Notes under the pieces: model-generated
What the model was told of the DNA's origin: nothing
Seen by the model: only the letters and a program-made list of their open reading frames with translations
The model's database searches: none
Shown here: in pieces, positions 22,902 to 32,218 of the stretch
Layout: each line of letters opens with the position of its first letter
Position numbering within the stretch: the stretch's first letter is position 1
Assembly (NCBI GenBank): GCA_009840225.1
Contig: VXOE01000230.1
Location: 1 to 39,111, forward strand
Reading direction: 5' to 3'
DNA: 39,111 bases
DNA from: Caldilineaceae bacterium SB0662_bin_25
GTDB taxonomy: Bacteria > Chloroflexota > Anaerolineae > Caldilineales > Caldilineaceae
Made by a program: the position numbers and the translations under genes

Positions 22902-23447
22902 ATGGGTCTGATCGAAGTTTACTTCGGGTCTATCGCCGGCATCATTACAATGATTGGCCTTGCCCAGGGTTATGCGCGCGAACTGGGCAGGTCCATGATC
23001 ATTATCGTCGCCATCTTTCTGCTGCTCTACGTCCAGGATCGTCTCAATCCGATCCTGGACAGTGTATGGCGCATGGTATTTTCGGCTGAGGATGTCGGCG
23101 CCCAGCAGCTGTTTCTGAGCAACTTCTACCTGGTCACCTTTGTCGTTATCATCTTTGCCGGCTATGCCGGACGGGTCATTACATTCAGTGGTCAGCAGTG
23201 GCCGATGCCCCAGGGCGCCATACTCAGCTGCCTGGTAGGCGCAATCAACGGCTACCTGATCAGTGGCAGCCTCTGGTATTACCAGCACATCTACGGGTAC
23301 CCCCTCGCTAACCTGGGATGGATTAATCCGGACCTGTCGCCGATCGCTACTGAGCTGGTGCGCTATCTGCCCCAGAATATCATGCCGTCACCAACGCCGT
23401 GGGTGATTCCCATCGCAATACTGCTGCTGATGCGGGTGCGCGGATGA
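22902..23447 (+). CDS. CvpA-like integral membrane protein 2
   Basis: This 181-residue protein has four or five membrane segments (about 7-21, 31-44, 73-90, 104-123 and 166-177). Its start carries GLAQGYARELGRSM (19-32), the same Gly/Arg-Glu pattern seen in the preceding gene, so the two may be diverged paralogues. It lies 68 bp after the first and its stop codon is only 10 bp before murC. It is therefore embedded in the wall-synthesis operon. No catalytic motif is visible. A role in organising membrane-bound precursor enzymes is conceivable but is inference only. Confidence 0.6.
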   Translation: MGLIEVYFGSIAGIITMIGLAQGYARELGRSMIIIVAIFLLLYVQDRLNPILDSVWRMVFSAEDVGAQQLFLSNFYLVTFVVIIFAGYAGRVITFSGQQWPMPQGAILSCLVGAINGYLISGSLWYYQHIYGYPLANLGWINPDLSPIATELVRYLPQNIMPSPTPWVIPIAILLLMRVRG

Positions 23448-23457
23448 GGGCGCAATT

Positions 23458-24993
23458 ATGAGGATACAAGGAGGAGAGTTGCACGCGCCCCGGCAGGAGG
23501 GCGGCGCAGCCATGGAGGCGGCGATGCCGGTTGACAGCTGGCAGGAGCGGTTACAAAAAGCGCTGGACCCGTCCCTGCCCGCGAAAGGCGGGGACGACAC
23601 GCGGCCGCGCGTGCATCTGATCGGGATAGGCGGTGCAGGCCTCTCCCCCATCGCCCACGTACTCTTGGAACAGGGTATACACGTCAGTGGCAGCGACCGC
23701 CAGGAGAGCGAGCGCACACGCCGGCTGGCTGCCGCCGGCGCGACAATCTTCGGGCGCCAGGGCGCGGCCGCAGAGCTCGGCGAGCTGCCCGATCGGGAAC
23801 GCCCCGACGTGGTCCTGATCAGCAGCGCCGTCGATGATACCAACCGCGAACGCCAGACCGCACAGAGGCTGGGGATTCCGGTCGTCAAGAGGGAGTCCTT
23901 TCTGCGGCCGCTGCTGGCCGGCCGCGACGTCATCGCTGTCTCCGGCACGCATGGTAAGAGCACGACGACCTCCATGATCGTACAGACGCTGCATGAAAGC
24001 GGCTGCGACGCTGGCTATATCATCGGCGCTGACCTGCCCGGATTCGGCAACGCCCACGCCGGCACCGCCCGCGCCTTCGTGATCGAAGCCGACGAGTATG
24101 ACCGCATGTTCCATGGGTTGACGCCGATGGCGGCGGTCGTGACCAATGTGGAGTGGGACCACCCCGACTGCTATCCGACGCCGTCCAGCTTTGTAGACGC
24201 CTTCCGTCAGTTTGTTGCGCAGGTGCGCGCCGAAGGATGCGTCGTCTCCTGCGGGGATGACCCCGGCGCGGAGGCGCTGCGCACAGAACGCCCAGCCGGG
24301 GGCGGCCCGGCCTGGCTGACCTATGGACTGCGGGAAGGATGCGACGTACGCGCCGCCGGTGAGACGGTCGAAACGGGCGGGGACTATGCAGCAGCAGTCC
24401 ACAGTGAAGGGGAGTCGATCGGACGCCTGCGGCTGCAGGCGCCGGGCATCCATAATCTGCGCAACGCCCTGGCCGCGCTGACCGTCGCCCGCCGCTTCGG
24501 CGTGCCGGCTGCACAGGCTCTGGCCAGTCTGCACCAATACACCGGCATTGGCCGGCGTTTTGAACTGAAGGGGACACGGGGAGGTGTGACGGTCATCGAC
24601 GACTACGCCCATCACCCCACTGAAATCCAGGCAACCCTGGCCGCGGCCCGCAGCCGCTTCGGCGAGCGGCGTATCTGGGCTGTTTTTCAGCCCCATACGT
24701 TCAGCCGCACCAGGGCGATGCTGCACAAGATCGCTTGCAGCTTCGACAACGCCGATACGGTACTGGTAACCGATATCTACGCCGCCCGGGAGAGCGGGGA
24801 CAATGCCATGGCCGCCGCCGAGGTCGCGGCCGCCAGCCACCACCCTTCGATCCGTCACAGCGGTGGCATCGAGGAGACGAGTTCGCTTCTCCACGACGAA
24901 GTCACCGCCGGCGACGTCGTCCTGACTCTGGGCGCAGGCACCAGCCACCGCATCGGTGAAACACTGCTGGAGAGACTGGGAACCGATGGCTGA
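23458..24993 (+). CDS. murC: UDP-MurNAc--L-alanine ligase
   Basis: MurC attaches L-alanine to UDP-MurNAc, the first peptide-stem step, 511 residues as drawn. It shows VHLIGIGGAGLSPIAHVL (UDP binding), the ATP loop VSGTHGKSTTTSMI, EADEYDRMF, VEWDHPDCYP and the C-terminal DDYAHHPTEI and FQPHTFSRT motifs. The start is uncertain. The ATG at 23458 has GAGGG seven bases upstream, but ATG 23512 also follows an AGGAGG and would trim a 50-residue N-terminus that precedes GIGGAG to about 32. The stop overlaps the next gene by 8 bp. Confidence 0.95.
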   Translation: MRIQGGELHAPRQEGGAAMEAAMPVDSWQERLQKALDPSLPAKGGDDTRPRVHLIGIGGAGLSPIAHVLLEQGIHVSGSDRQESERTRRLAAAGATIFGRQGAAAELGELPDRERPDVVLISSAVDDTNRERQTAQRLGIPVVKRESFLRPLLAGRDVIAVSGTHGKSTTTSMIVQTLHESGCDAGYIIGADLPGFGNAHAGTARAFVIEADEYDRMFHGLTPMAAVVTNVEWDHPDCYPTPSSFVDAFRQFVAQVRAEGCVVSCGDDPGAEALRTERPAGGGPAWLTYGLREGCDVRAAGETVETGGDYAAAVHSEGESIGRLRLQAPGIHNLRNALAALTVARRFGVPAAQALASLHQYTGIGRRFELKGTRGGVTVIDDYAHHPTEIQATLAAARSRFGERRIWAVFQPHTFSRTRAMLHKIACSFDNADTVLVTDIYAARESGDNAMAAAEVAAASHHPSIRHSGGIEETSSLLHDEVTAGDVVLTLGAGTSHRIGETLLERLGTDG

Positions 24994-25564
24994 AAGGGGG
25001 AATGTGCTACCGCTCGTCCTGATCGTATGCGGGGCGCCGGGAACCGGAAAAACGACGCTGGCCCGCAAACTGGCTCCCCCTCTGCGTCTTCCCTTGATCG
25101 CACGCGACGATCTAAAGGAGTCGCTCTTCGAGACCCTGGGCTGGTCAACGGTGGAGTGGTCGCAGCGGCTGGGCGGGGCAACTTATGAATTGGTCTATCT
25201 ACTGATCGAACGCCTGCTGGAGGCACGCTGCTCGCTGCTCGTGGAGTCCCCCTTCGATCCGGACTGGGCCAACCCGCGCTTCCAGGCATTGCAGGCGCGC
25301 CACCCCTTCCAGCCGGCGCAGGTCTTCCTTTCCACCCAAGACGACCTGCTGCGCCAGCGCTACGCCCAGCGGGTGGACAACGGCGAACGGCACCCAGGCC
25401 ATGTGGACCGGCTGCGGATGGGCGAGTTCGACACGGTCGAGTTGGCGCGGCGCAACCGTCCCCTGGACCTGGACGGGCCTGTATTTCACGTCGACACCAC
25501 TGATTTCGCGTCGCTGGATTTCGATAGCCTGGTAAAACAGCTGCACACCTTACGAGGAATCTGA
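24986..25564 (+). CDS. Small P-loop kinase / AAA_33-type ATP-binding protein
   Basis: This 192-residue protein is not a standard dcw member. It has a Walker A loop GAPGTGKTT at 16-24, an ARDDLKESL segment at 39-47, and LLVESPF at 84-90 as a probable Walker B-like strand. A basic lid-like region follows (RQRYAQR, then ERHPGH, about 123-139). This is the layout of AAA_33/zeta-toxin-like small-molecule kinases. Its ATG overlaps the murC stop by 8 bp and murB starts 7 bp after it, so it is translationally coupled into the wall operon. The substrate is unknown. A sugar or nucleotide-sugar of the murein path is a fair guess from context only. No antitoxin-like partner is seen. Confidence 0.75.
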   Translation: MAERGNVLPLVLIVCGAPGTGKTTLARKLAPPLRLPLIARDDLKESLFETLGWSTVEWSQRLGGATYELVYLLIERLLEARCSLLVESPFDPDWANPRFQALQARHPFQPAQVFLSTQDDLLRQRYAQRVDNGERHPGHVDRLRMGEFDTVELARRNRPLDLDGPVFHVDTTDFASLDFDSLVKQLHTLRGI

Positions 25565-25571
25565 CTGAGAA

Positions 25572-26588
25572 GTGACTGTACTCAACATCATGGCACCAGC
25601 AACGGCCCCGGCCCGTCCAAAGGTAGAAATCTGCGTCGCCGCCCTCGAACAGATCGAAACCCTCGGCGTGCAGATCCGCCAGGACCACCCGCTGGCGAGC
25701 CTGACGACAATCAAGATAGGCGGCCCTGCCGACTACTACGCGACTGTCACGGACACGCATAAGCTGCTGAAGCTGGCACGCTGGGCCAGGGCCAATGACC
25801 TGCCCTACCTGATTCTGGGCGGCGGCAGCAATGTGCTGATCAGCGACCGCGGCGTACGCGGGCTGGTGATTCATAACCGCTGCAATGCAGTGCAGGTGCA
25901 GGATGCCCCCTGCTGCGATTATCCCAAAGACAGCCGCCCCTTCCTCTACGCCGAGAGCGGCGCGCTCATGGCCGGCGCCGCCCGCACCGCCATCAACGCC
26001 GGGCTGACCGGACTGGAGTGGGCGGTGAGTGTGCCCGGTTCCGTCGGCGGAGCCGTGGTCAACAACGCCGGCGCGCATGGCGGCGAAGTCAAGGACTCGC
26101 TCTGGGACGTTCTCCTGCTGGACGATAACGGCGATATCCAGATCTACCGCGTCGAGGACCTTGCCTATGCCTACCGTCAGAGCAGCTTGAAACGGGAGGG
26201 GAGTACCGACGCCGGCTTTGGCCCCGTCCTCCTGAGCGCCAACTTCCGGCTGCAAACCGGCGACCGCGACACCATCCGCGCCGCCGCCCAGTCTTTCCTG
26301 GGCCATCGACGCAGCACACAGCCGGTGGAGCCCTCACTGGGCAGCACATTTGTCAACCCGCCGGGCGACTTTGCCGGACGCCTGATCGAGGAGGCTGGGC
26401 TCAAGGGATTCCGTCTCGGCGGCGTCGAAGTTAGCCGTACGCACGCCAACTTTCTCATCAACCCCGGCGGCGCCGGCGCCGCGACAGCAGCCGATGTCAT
26501 GGCGATGATCGAACACATTCAGACGGCAGTGGCGCGGCGCAGCGGCGTTGCGCTGCAGCCGGAACTGCAGAGGATCGGAGAATGGTGA
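25572..26588 (+). CDS. murB: UDP-N-acetylenolpyruvoylglucosamine reductase
   Basis: MurB is an FAD/NADPH enzyme that reduces UDP-GlcNAc-enolpyruvate to UDP-MurNAc, 338 residues. The FAD domain shows [31 protein letters not shown] and [19 protein letters not shown]. The substrate domain has [20 protein letters not shown], with the catalytic Ser in the GSxF motif, RTHANFLIN and the terminal LQPELQRIG containing the expected Glu. The sequence looks like the shorter type II form. The GTG at 25572 is the upstream-most start; an ATG at 25590 is possible. It overlaps ddl by 7 bp. Confidence 0.95.
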   Translation: MTVLNIMAPATAPARPKVEICVAALEQIETLGVQIRQDHPLASLTTIKIGGPADYYATVTDTHKLLKLARWARANDLPYLILGGGSNVLISDRGVRGLVIHNRCNAVQVQDAPCCDYPKDSRPFLYAESGALMAGAARTAINAGLTGLEWAVSVPGSVGGAVVNNAGAHGGEVKDSLWDVLLLDDNGDIQIYRVEDLAYAYRQSSLKREGSTDAGFGPVLLSANFRLQTGDRDTIRAAAQSFLGHRRSTQPVEPSLGSTFVNPPGDFAGRLIEEAGLKGFRLGGVEVSRTHANFLINPGGAGAATAADVMAMIEHIQTAVARRSGVALQPELQRIGEW

Positions 26589-27736
26589 CTCCAATGACGT
26601 GTAATCCAGTACGGGTCGGTGTCCTTTTTGGCGGCAAGAGCGGGGAGCACGAGATCTCCTTGCTCAGCGCGCAGACGGTCATCCGCGCCCTCGACGACGC
26701 CGGCTACGAAACCGTGCGGCTCGGCATTACCAAGACCGGAGAATGGCTCACCGGCGCCGATCCGCTGGCGCAGCTGACCAGCAGCAAGGTGAAAGAGAAC
26801 GGCCATGGCGGGACAAAAGAGGCCGACGCCGCCCCGCTCGCGCCCCGCTCCACGCAGTTCCCGCTCATGCAGCATAGCGAGCGCCTGCCCTCGGTGGACC
26901 TGATCTTTCCCGTGCTCCACGGCCCCTACGGTGAGGACGGGACCGTGCAGGGGCTGCTTGAGATGCTCGAGATGCCGTATGTGGGCTGTGGCGTCCTCGC
27001 CAGCGCGGTCGCAATGGACAAGATTACTGCCAAGGCGCTCTTTGCCGCCGCCGGCATCCCTCAGGTCGCCTACCGCACACTGCTGCGCCGCAACTGGGCC
27101 GAAGGCCCGGAGTCGGACGCCGGCTCGCTCGAGAACCGCCGTGAGAAGATTCTGGACGAGCTGGAGTCCACCCTGCCCTATCCACTCTTCGTCAAACCGG
27201 CAAATCTGGGCAGCAGCGTCGGCATCAGCAAAGTCAGAGACCGGGCGGAACTGGCGCACGCCATCGAGCTGGCCTGCCGCTACGACCGCAAAGTGCTGGT
27301 TGAGGAAGGCGTGCACGACGCCCGCGAACTGGAGGTCAGCGTCCTCGGCAACGATGCGCCGCGGGCGAGCGTCGTCGGCGAGGTGGTTCCGGCCAATGAG
27401 TTCTACGACTACGAGGCCAAGTATCTGGACAAGGGCAGCCGGCTCCTGATCCCGGCGAACATTCCCCCCGCCCTGGTAGACGAAATCCGGCTGCTTTCCG
27501 TTCGCGCCTTCCAGGCCCTTGACGGAGCCGGTCTCGCGCGGGCAGACTTTCTGTTAGGCGCCGACGGCCAGCTCTATTTGAACGAGCTGAATACCATGCC
27601 CGGCTTTACCGCCAGCAGCATGTACCCGAAACTGTGGGAAGCCAGCGGCGTTCCCCTGACCGAGCTCGTGGGTATCCTGGTCGAAATGGCGCTGGAACGG
27701 CATGCGGATCGCGGGCAGAACCGGATCCATCGTTAG
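26582..27736 (+). CDS. ddl: D-alanine--D-alanine ligase
   Basis: Ddl makes the D-Ala-D-Ala dipeptide used by MurF. The protein is an ATP-grasp enzyme of 384 residues. Motifs are [61 protein letters not shown], the EFYDYEAKY omega loop and [11 protein letters not shown]. The Tyr in EFYDY is the D-Ala-type, not the D-lactate-type Phe, residue. The start overlaps the murB stop and has AGAGGA seven bases upstream. A 7-bp stem hairpin lies 20 bp past the stop. Confidence 0.96.
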   Translation: MVTPMTCNPVRVGVLFGGKSGEHEISLLSAQTVIRALDDAGYETVRLGITKTGEWLTGADPLAQLTSSKVKENGHGGTKEADAAPLAPRSTQFPLMQHSERLPSVDLIFPVLHGPYGEDGTVQGLLEMLEMPYVGCGVLASAVAMDKITAKALFAAAGIPQVAYRTLLRRNWAEGPESDAGSLENRREKILDELESTLPYPLFVKPANLGSSVGISKVRDRAELAHAIELACRYDRKVLVEEGVHDARELEVSVLGNDAPRASVVGEVVPANEFYDYEAKYLDKGSRLLIPANIPPALVDEIRLLSVRAFQALDGAGLARADFLLGADGQLYLNELNTMPGFTASSMYPKLWEASGVPLTELVGILVEMALERHADRGQNRIHR

Positions 27737-27755
27737 TCCCACACTGTTGAGACAA

Positions 27756-27772
27756 ACGCGGAGCGTCCGCGT
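27756..27772 (+). terminator. Hairpin after ddl
   Basis: ACGCGGA-GCG-TCCGCGT is a perfect 7-bp stem with a 3-nt loop between ddl and ftsQ. No T-run follows, so it may be an mRNA stabiliser or a processing or pause site rather than a full terminator. Confidence 0.4.
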
Positions 27773-27825
27773 CACCTGCTGAAGATCGGCAATGACCCGT
27801 AAAGTAGTACAATCAGATCAGTACA

Positions 27826-28815
27826 ATGCAAACTGCCTTCAACCCAGGGCGCAAACAGAAACGAGGATCACGGGCCGCGCGTAAGGCTGTCTCGTCCAAA
27901 CATGTGCGGCGCCGGCGGCACGCGCAGACCCGCCGCCGCTTCACCGCGGCGCTGCGTTCGACGCACGCCTTTGTCCTGCGAAGCAGCCGGTCGTGGCTGG
28001 GCTTCAAAGGCAGAGCCAAGCGGAAACCGTCGACGCTCCCCGTCCCTGCAGGCGCACAGACCACCCTCTTTCCCGGCTTTTCCGGTCTGGCCCCGAGCAA
28101 AACGATCAGTCTACTGCTGCTGGCTGCGGTCGCGGCCGCCCTGTACTGGCTGTACACCAGCGAAAGCTTCTACATCTATAGTGAAAACGTGAGCTTTGAA
28201 GGCGCCCGCTATCTTTCGCAAGAGGAGCTCTTCGCTGCCTCCGATATCGACAGCTGGAGTATCTTCTGGTTGGATCCGGAAAAGATCGCAGAACAGGTGA
28301 TGACGCACCCCTACGTTACCGATGCAGATGTAAAAATCCGCTGGCCCGGGCACATCAACATCAGCGTTCAGGAAGTGCTCCCCGTGGCACTCTGGGCGAC
28401 CGATCAGCAGGAGTACTGGCTGCTGGAGGACGGCGTGGCCCTCGCCCCCCGGGAGCTGGACTTGCAGCCGGCGCTGCGCATCATCGATCCCTCCGCCGAA
28501 GCGCAGACGGCCAACGTGGAAGGCGACCTTCAGATTGATAAACGGGTTCTGACCTCTGCCATGTTTTTGTCAAATCGTCTTTCCATCGTTTCTGAGTTCT
28601 GGTACAATTCTCGTTACGGCTTGAATTTCAGCCTGCCGTCGACCAAGGCATGGGTCCACTGGGGAGATGGATACAATTTCGAAGAAAAATGGACGGCCTT
28701 GCAATGGTTAATGCCGCAATTGGAAGCAGCCGGAGACGAAGCGCTTACCCTTAATGTAATGGTGCCGAACCGTTCCTTCATCCGCCGATACGACGGTGCG
28801 CCGGCTGAGCAATAA
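27826..28815 (+). CDS. ftsQ: Cell division protein FtsQ/DivIB
   Basis: This 329-residue single-pass membrane protein has the FtsQ layout. A strongly basic cytoplasmic N-terminus of about 90 residues is followed by a membrane helix ([17 protein letters not shown]). A POTRA-type domain comes next: [14 protein letters not shown], then [21 protein letters not shown], then EVLPVALW. The FtsQ core ends with an [15 protein letters not shown] segment. It recruits FtsL to the divisome. The position before ftsA confirms the call. The ATG lacks a clear Shine-Dalgarno sequence. The upstream AGTACAAT is duplicated 14 bp apart. Confidence 0.9.
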   Translation: MQTAFNPGRKQKRGSRAARKAVSSKHVRRRRHAQTRRRFTAALRSTHAFVLRSSRSWLGFKGRAKRKPSTLPVPAGAQTTLFPGFSGLAPSKTISLLLLAAVAAALYWLYTSESFYIYSENVSFEGARYLSQEELFAASDIDSWSIFWLDPEKIAEQVMTHPYVTDADVKIRWPGHINISVQEVLPVALWATDQQEYWLLEDGVALAPRELDLQPALRIIDPSAEAQTANVEGDLQIDKRVLTSAMFLSNRLSIVSEFWYNSRYGLNFSLPSTKAWVHWGDGYNFEEKWTALQWLMPQLEAAGDEALTLNVMVPNRSFIRRYDGAPAEQ

Positions 28816-28877
28816 GTCTTGATGCTACACCGCTACATTCAGAAACTCGTTCGGAAAAACCTTCAGAGAAACTGTCA

Positions 28878-30137
28878 GTGACCAGAGAGATTATCGCCGC
28901 GGTCGATGTCGGCACCACAAAAATCTGCGCGCTGGTGGGCACCGTCATCCATGACAGCCTGGGCAATCTCGCCGTAAGGGTTCTTGGCGGCGGCGTCACA
29001 CCTAGCAGGGGGCTGCGCCGCGGCGTTGTCATGGACGTCCCGGAGGTGACCACCGCCATCGGCGAGGCGCTGGAGTCAGCCGAACAGGAGTCCGGCGAAC
29101 AGATCACCAGTGCCTACCTGGGCATCGCCGGCAACCACATCGCCACCTCGAACAGCGCCGGCATCAGCCCGATCGACGGACGCCATGGCGTCACCGGCAA
29201 CGACATGCAGCGGGCGCTCGAGGGCGCACGCGCGGTTCAGATTCCCGCCAACAGGCAGATCATCCATGTGATCGCCCGCCACTGGAAGGTGGACGAGCAG
29301 GAGAATATCCAGCAGCCCCTGGGCATCCTCGGCAGCCGCCTCGAAGTCGACGCCCATATCGTCACCGGTACCATCAACGCCATCAACAATCTCGCCCAGT
29401 GTGTTCTCGCACATGGCATCGACATCGATGAGCTGGTCCTGGAACCGCTCGCCAGCGGCGAAGCCGTGCTGACCGCCGAAGAGCGGCAGATGGGCGTCGT
29501 CATGGCCGACCTGGGCGGCGGCACCACCGACCTGGCCCTATTCCGCGGCAACGGGCTCTGGCACACCGAAGTGCTTGACGTGGGCGGCAGCCACATGACC
29601 AACGACGTCGCCATCGGGCTGCGCGCCCCTTTTGAAGTGGCCGAGGAGCTGAAACTGCGCTACGGCCATCTGCAACCGGAACGGATCGCCGAAGACGAAC
29701 AGGTCTGGGCGACCGTTTTCGGCGACAAACCGGAACGCACCTTCAGCCGCCGCTTTATCAGTCAGATCCTGCAGGCGCGCGCCGAGGAGACCGCCGAACT
29801 CATCCAGAGCCGGATCGTCAAGAGCAGCTATGGCAACATGGTGCCGGCAGGGCTCGTCCTCACCGGCGGCGCCAGCCAGCTCCCCGGCGCAGTCGACCTG
29901 TTCCGCAGAATTCTGCGCATGCCGGTGCGGATCGGCAGTCCCGTCGACCATCCCGCCGTGCATGGGTTGAGCAGAGAACTGCAATCTCCCGCCTTCGCCA
30001 CCGCGGCCGGCCTCCTGCTCTGGGCGCTCTACGAAGACGCGCGCGCGATCCACTACCCCATGCAGAGAATGATCCCGGAAAACGGCCAGATCCTGGACCG
30101 GGTCGGCGGCTGGCTCAAGAGCCTGCTGCCGGATTGA
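28878..30137 (+). CDS. ftsA: Cell division protein FtsA
   Basis: FtsA is the actin-like protein that tethers FtsZ to the membrane, 419 residues. ATP-site motifs are [15 protein letters not shown] at the N-terminus, [14 protein letters not shown] in the middle and [11 protein letters not shown] near residue 325. The C-terminal [15 protein letters not shown] is an amphipathic helix of the membrane-targeting type. The start is a GTG, 62 bp after ftsQ, with a weak ribosome-binding site. It ends 641 bp before ftsZ, a wider gap than usual for this pair. Confidence 0.95.
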   Translation: MTREIIAAVDVGTTKICALVGTVIHDSLGNLAVRVLGGGVTPSRGLRRGVVMDVPEVTTAIGEALESAEQESGEQITSAYLGIAGNHIATSNSAGISPIDGRHGVTGNDMQRALEGARAVQIPANRQIIHVIARHWKVDEQENIQQPLGILGSRLEVDAHIVTGTINAINNLAQCVLAHGIDIDELVLEPLASGEAVLTAEERQMGVVMADLGGGTTDLALFRGNGLWHTEVLDVGGSHMTNDVAIGLRAPFEVAEELKLRYGHLQPERIAEDEQVWATVFGDKPERTFSRRFISQILQARAEETAELIQSRIVKSSYGNMVPAGLVLTGGASQLPGAVDLFRRILRMPVRIGSPVDHPAVHGLSRELQSPAFATAAGLLLWALYEDARAIHYPMQRMIPENGQILDRVGGWLKSLLPD

Positions 30138-30163
30138 GACAACGTCTCCTTCCGGGCGCCCGG
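30136..30163 (+). terminator. Paired hairpins at the ftsA 3' end
   Basis: GAGAC-AAC-GTCTC overlaps the ftsA stop codon and is followed by the 12-bp palindrome CCGGGCGCCCGG. No T-run follows. The pair could reduce read-through from the dcw operon into ftsZ or mark the mRNA end. Confidence 0.35.
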
Positions 30164-30302
30164 CGATACCCAGAATCGAGAGACAGACGGGTCAGGCCGT
30201 ACGCTCGACCCCCATGTGACTGCCGTATGATCGACCGCAAAGCCGTTGGAATTCCCGTCCCCCACTGCGTCTCAACGAGCGCTCGGGCGCAGTCTGATGG
30301 CG

Positions 30303-30335
30303 TCGTAGATAGATCGTAGGTAGATTGCCTAGAAT
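30303..30335 (+). repeat. 33-bp direct repeat upstream of ftsZ, copy 1
   Basis: TCGTAGATAGATCGTAGG and the bases up to CTAGAAT match a second copy at 30467-30499 at about 26 of 33 positions, 164 bp apart. Conservation is strongest in TCGTAGAT-N-GATCGTAGG. Each could be a binding site for a division regulator, or a promoter remnant. Confidence 0.55.
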
Positions 30336-30466
30336 AGCTTGAAAGGGGTTGGGCCGGCTCCCATACCCGCGCCCAGAAAGTGTTCCTGCAACCACGACGG
30401 CGAAAAACCGTCTTCCGGCCAGTCGTTTCCCGTCTCCTCCGGGCCCGGCGCTGCGCAGAGGCCATT

Positions 30467-30499
30467 TCGTAGATGGATCGTAGGCATATAGTCCAGAAT
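30467..30499 (+). repeat. 33-bp direct repeat upstream of ftsZ, copy 2
   Basis: TCGTAGATGGATCGTAGG and the following bases to CCAGAAT form the second copy of the repeat at 30303-30335. It lies about 140 bp upstream of the predicted ftsZ -35 box. Confidence 0.55.
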
Positions 30500-30525
30500 T
30501 GGCCCCTATTCAGTCTCAAACTAGC

Positions 30526-30556
30526 CCGGCAACAGCTTGTCATGGCATCTTGCCGG
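30526..30556. repeat. Inverted repeat CCGGCAA / TTGCCGG
   Basis: Seven-base arms separated by 17 bp lie between the second direct repeat and the ftsZ promoter. The flanking AG and CT bases pair again after one mismatch. This could be an operator or an RNA stem. Confidence 0.35.
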
Positions 30557-30639
30557 ACTCCAGAGTATTCCGCCCCCTATCCGCCTGAAATATGGACCCA
30601 TCCGAGCCTTTTTGCGGGAACCTCCCTAATTCAGTGACT

Positions 30640-30667
30640 TTGCAATCGATTTCAGGTGTAGTACGAT
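30640..30667 (+). promoter_or_regulatory. ftsZ promoter
   Basis: TTGCAA (30640-30645) and TACGAT (30662-30667) are 16 bp apart, or TTTGCA with 17 bp. Transcription would start near 30674, giving a leader of about 105 nt. This allows ftsZ to be expressed independently of the upstream dcw genes. Confidence 0.6.
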
Positions 30668-30710
30668 GAGACAATTCTGACACAGCGGTGAGAACGGAGC
30701 TTTTGGTACC

Positions 30711-30746
30711 GTCAGGGAAAGTGCAAATTCCAAGAGCGGCCCTGAC
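30711..30746 (+). promoter_or_regulatory. ftsZ leader stem
   Basis: GTCAGGG (30711-30717) and CCCTGAC (30740-30746) pair exactly across 22 bases inside the predicted ftsZ 5' leader, 32 bases before the start codon. It may affect mRNA stability or translation. Confidence 0.4.
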
Positions 30747-30778
30747 AATGTCTGCCAGCGGTTAAAGGAGACCAATCT

Positions 30779-31954
30779 ATGACGAGACGGAGTAGCGCCT
30801 CACAATTTGTAGACAACTTTGCCCAGATAAAGGTTGTCGGCGTTGGTGGTGGCGGACAGAACGCGGTCAACCGCATGATCGAGGCAGACGTTCAAGGCGT
30901 AGAGTTTATTGCCGTCAATACCGATGCACAGGCCTTGATGCTCTCCAACGCGCCGCAGCGTCTGCGGATTGGAGACAAACTGACCAGGGGTCTGGGGTCG
31001 GGCGGAAAGCCGGAAATCGGCTTGCGGGCGGCTGAGGAGAGCCGGGAAGAGATCGAGCAGTTGTTCGAAGGCGCGGATATGGTTTTCGTGACCGCTGGTC
31101 TGGGCGGCGGTACGGGTTCCGGCGCGGCTCCGGTCATCTCCTCCATCGCACGCGAATCGGGCGCGCTGACCATCGGCGTCGTCACCAAACCGTTCACCTT
31201 CGAAGGCACGCAGCGCCGCCGCATCGCCGAAAGCACAATGGGCCGCCTGCGCGAATCTGTCGATACGCTGATAACTGTCCCCAATGACCGGCTCCTGCAT
31301 ATCCTCGATAAAACAACCGCCATCCGTGAATCATTTATCGTCGCCGACGACGTCCTGCGGCAGGGTATTCAGGGCATCAGTGAACTGATTACCGTGCCCG
31401 GTCTGATCAACCTGGACTTCGCCGACGTGCGGTCCATCATGCTCGACGGCGGCGCCGCCCTGATGTCTATCGGCCGTGCCAGCGGTGAAAACCGCGCCCA
31501 GGAGGCCGCCCAGCAGGCGATTCACAGCTCCTTGCTGGACGTGTCGATCGAGGGTGCCCAGGGTATTCTCTTCAATGTCAAGGGCGGCGACGACCTGAGC
31601 CTGTTCGAGGTGAATGAGGCCGCTGAAATGATCCGGGCCAACGCCCATCCCGAAGCGAATATCATCTTCGGCGCCGTCATCGACGAAAGTATGAAGGACG
31701 AGCTCCACATGACCGTCATCGCCACCGGCTTTGACAAAGACCGGCGTCCGGAACAGCCGCCCGCTTCGACCCGGCAGCCCGCCACGGGCAGTATCCGCCA
31801 GCCCGGCTTGAACCAACCCCCGCCGAGCCAACCCGCCCAGCCGCAGCAGCCGAAGCCCAAGGAGCCAATCGACTTCCCCGTCCGCTCCTTCGACCGCGAA
31901 GACCTCGACATCCCGGCATTTCTACGCCGCGCCAAGAACAACAACGGCCAGTAG
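30779..31954 (+). CDS. ftsZ: Cell division protein FtsZ
   Basis: FtsZ is the tubulin-like GTPase that forms the division ring, 391 residues. The GTP-binding G-box is [13 protein letters not shown], the N-terminal loop is [15 protein letters not shown], and the T7 synergy loop is [15 protein letters not shown] Pro/Gln-rich linker of about 50 residues leads to the C-terminal peptide [10 protein letters not shown], the docking site for FtsA and other partners. The ATG has AAAGGAG eight bases upstream. It carries its own promoter and terminator. Confidence 0.98.
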   Translation: MTRRSSASQFVDNFAQIKVVGVGGGGQNAVNRMIEADVQGVEFIAVNTDAQALMLSNAPQRLRIGDKLTRGLGSGGKPEIGLRAAEESREEIEQLFEGADMVFVTAGLGGGTGSGAAPVISSIARESGALTIGVVTKPFTFEGTQRRRIAESTMGRLRESVDTLITVPNDRLLHILDKTTAIRESFIVADDVLRQGIQGISELITVPGLINLDFADVRSIMLDGGAALMSIGRASGENRAQEAAQQAIHSSLLDVSIEGAQGILFNVKGGDDLSLFEVNEAAEMIRANAHPEANIIFGAVIDESMKDELHMTVIATGFDKDRRPEQPPASTRQPATGSIRQPGLNQPPPSQPAQPQQPKPKEPIDFPVRSFDREDLDIPAFLRRAKNNNGQ

Positions 31955-31990
31955 CGCCCCATAGCAAAGAATACTTGCAATAGGATATTC

Positions 31991-32024
31991 AGAGAGCCCG
32001 GCGATGCCGCGGCTCTCTTTTTTT
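31991..32024 (+). terminator. ftsZ terminator
   Basis: AGAGAGCC (31991-31998) pairs with GGCTCTCT (32011-32018) and is followed by a run of seven T. This is a clear intrinsic terminator 37 bp after the ftsZ stop. Confidence 0.9.
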
Positions 32025-32092
32025 GCTTCGCCCGCGGGCAAGACTGTGCGGTCGAACTGCCCCCGCCGGTCCCTCTTCAGGCCCAGTTCGCT

Positions 32093-32111
32093 GCAGCAGT
32101 GCTGCGTTTTT
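32093..32111 (+). terminator. Second terminator-like hairpin after ftsZ
   Basis: GCAGC-AGT-GCTGC is followed by GTTTTT. The stem is only 5 bp, so this is a weak back-up terminator at best. Confidence 0.35.
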
Positions 32112-32218
32112 CAGTACGCGAAATAACTTCGGTCTACCGGAAATTCCTTTTGCGCGTTGGCCCCGGATGTGTTATATCTTTGCTGACGTCCCGAAATAAG
32201 CAAACAGGCATCTTTGTA

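Larger units (their letters stand above)
30138..30778. other. ftsA-ftsZ intergenic region (641 bp)
   Basis: No coding ORF is convincing here. The region contains the ftsA hairpins, a 33-bp direct repeat (30303 and 30467), an inverted repeat CCGGCAA/TTGCCGG (30526-30556), the ftsZ promoter and a leader hairpin. It is the main regulatory space for ftsZ. Confidence 0.7.

Noticed and set aside
24986-25564. Toxin-antitoxin module (zeta toxin) reading of the kinase
   Set aside because: There is no small antitoxin gene next to it and it is locked between murC and murB by overlap. A resident pathway enzyme is more likely, though the fold relation remains possible.
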